A stretch of 64,000 nt of DNA. Source: Gyromitra esculenta (lineage: Eukaryota; Ascomycota; Pezizomycetes; Pezizales; Discinaceae). Location: the NCBI GenBank assembly GCA_038503075.1, contig JBCAML010000020.1:744001-808000 (forward strand). The letters are read 5' to 3'. Of this stretch, positions 63,026 to 64,000 are shown piece by piece (position 1 is the stretch's first letter; each line of letters starts with the position of its first letter). The translations under genes were made by a program, and so were the position numbers. The notes under the pieces are model-generated. The model was not told where the DNA came from, did no database searches, and was given only the letters and a program-made list of their open reading frames with translations.

Positions 63026-64000
63026 AAGGAGAAAGAGAACAAGCGAACAAAATCCATCATTTAAATACCCCGCTTTTCCCAACCAGATCCCATAGCCGAA
63101 AGTAACCGAGATACAATAACATTATAACAAAACCTTCGAAACCTATAATAACCATCACACCAAAACCTAACCCTATCCCTTAATCCGTGAAACGTCTTCT
63201 ATTGTATTCTCATTGTACCTCACAATACAACCCTTGATTACACCTCGTAATCTTTCGCTGCTGCTGTCTTCAAGTCATCATAACTTGAACCTTTCATAGA
63301 GCCTGTAGAAACTCCGCACATACTCTCGTTGTTGGTTCCTTGTTCAAGTAGCACTGCTCATCTCGGGGGATACCTGAGAGCTTGATGAGAAACTCACCCC
63401 TTGAGATATGGTCTGGGTCATGAAGAATAAAATGAGGCAGGCAGTCGTGTTTGAAAATCGGTGGCCACGTATTTTTTTAAGTGACTGATATAACGTACAA
63501 CAAGAAAAATAATCGATAAACCGGGGACTACCGACGAAGCTTTGTAGCCAACCCAACTGCTAGAATCTTCCTCGAGAACCCTGGGGAGCTAACAATAGCC
63601 CCGAGCCCAAAGTATCGCGTTTCTCGATCTTTTTTGCCGTACGCTATAGGTTGATTAGGTTATAGATGCACATATTCTTAGAAATAGATAATAGTATTAC
63701 ATAATTTGGCTGTCAGGCTCGCAAGCCCACAATACTTTATATAATAACACCGACGAACTTGCAGAATAACACACATATCGAGTGGCACAATCTAGATTAA
63801 CACACAATTCAAAATGACACACAAGAAAGAAGTAGAAAAAAGATCTTAGCTTCCGTTTGGCCCCGACCTGGACACTATTCATTTCGCTCTACTAGCTAAA
63901 ACGCAAGTACTAGTACAGGAGGAGAACGACAAATATTCTTTTTATGCTCTGGATGTTTCCATCGACTGCAATGCTACAGTATATGCACAGGAAATCCAAG

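Larger units (their letters stand above)
60715..64000. other. Gene-free, repeat-rich end of window
   Basis: 3.3 kb with decayed repeats only: dispersed repeat copies at 61250-61630 and 62330-62620, tRNA-like relics at 61910-61990 and 62215-62280, a hairpin at 61993-62022, a small element with perfect terminal repeats at 62768-63025, and an inverted diverged copy at 63279-63403. Nothing recognised in 63560-64000. Confidence 0.55.

Overview
This window is nuclear DNA from a filamentous ascomycete (Pezizomycotina). Almost every gene is split by short introns of about 54-112 nt, with GTRNGY donors, CTAAC/CTRAY branch sites and YAG acceptors. The gene set is typical of moulds: a Rom2-type Rho1 GEF, a PkaC2-like kinase, a Cdc11/AspA septin, an Ssk1 response regulator, a Hal/Sat4-type kinase and a Scw1/Whi3-type RNA-binding protein. 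Gene density is low (about 14 genes in 64 kb) and the gene-free stretches carry decayed repeats. That would suit an early-diverging, repeat-containing lineage such as Pezizomycetes, but this placement is inference.

Layout: a DUF4336 protein (-, 117-1032); a decayed MARVEL-type membrane-protein gene (+, 2741-3276); a newly reconstructed 85-residue Cys-containing protein (-, 5138-5552); Rom2-type RhoGEF (-, 6965-10882) head-to-head with a PkaC2-like kinase (+, 12742-14563) that has lost part of its N-lobe; a repeat-rich gap; myo-inositol oxygenase (-, 18469-19574); Doa1/PLAA (-, 21698-24711) head-to-head with a STRAP-like WD40 protein (+, 25308-26606); a repeat gap; Ist3-type splicing factor (-, 28924-30048); Cdc11-type septin (+, 31029-32850); Scw1/Whi3-type RRM protein (-, 34768-36222); Ssk1 (+, 41337-43696); an 8-kb repeat-rich gap with short transposable elements; a Hal-type kinase (+, 51782-53845); a membrane spermidine-synthase-like protein (-, 56910-59404) head-to-head with a CCDC97-family protein (+, 59964-60714); and a repeat-rich end.

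There is no operon or obvious biosynthetic cluster. Several genes bear on cell-wall and stress signalling (Rom2, PkaC2-like, Ssk1, Hal-type kinase, septin, Scw1-like), but they have separate promoters and their proximity may be chance.

The most interesting non-genic signals are: a roughly 65-bp insert with a poly-T end and perfect 16-bp target duplications, with a second related copy 1.9 kb away; small elements with terminal inverted repeats; dispersed repeats shared between 17 kb and 61 kb and between 27 kb and 62 kb; and strong enrichment of the palindrome TACATGTA in intergenic DNA. I did not find a clearly new multi-gene system. The strongest undescribed items are the small Cys protein gene, the internally damaged kinase gene and the short retroposon.
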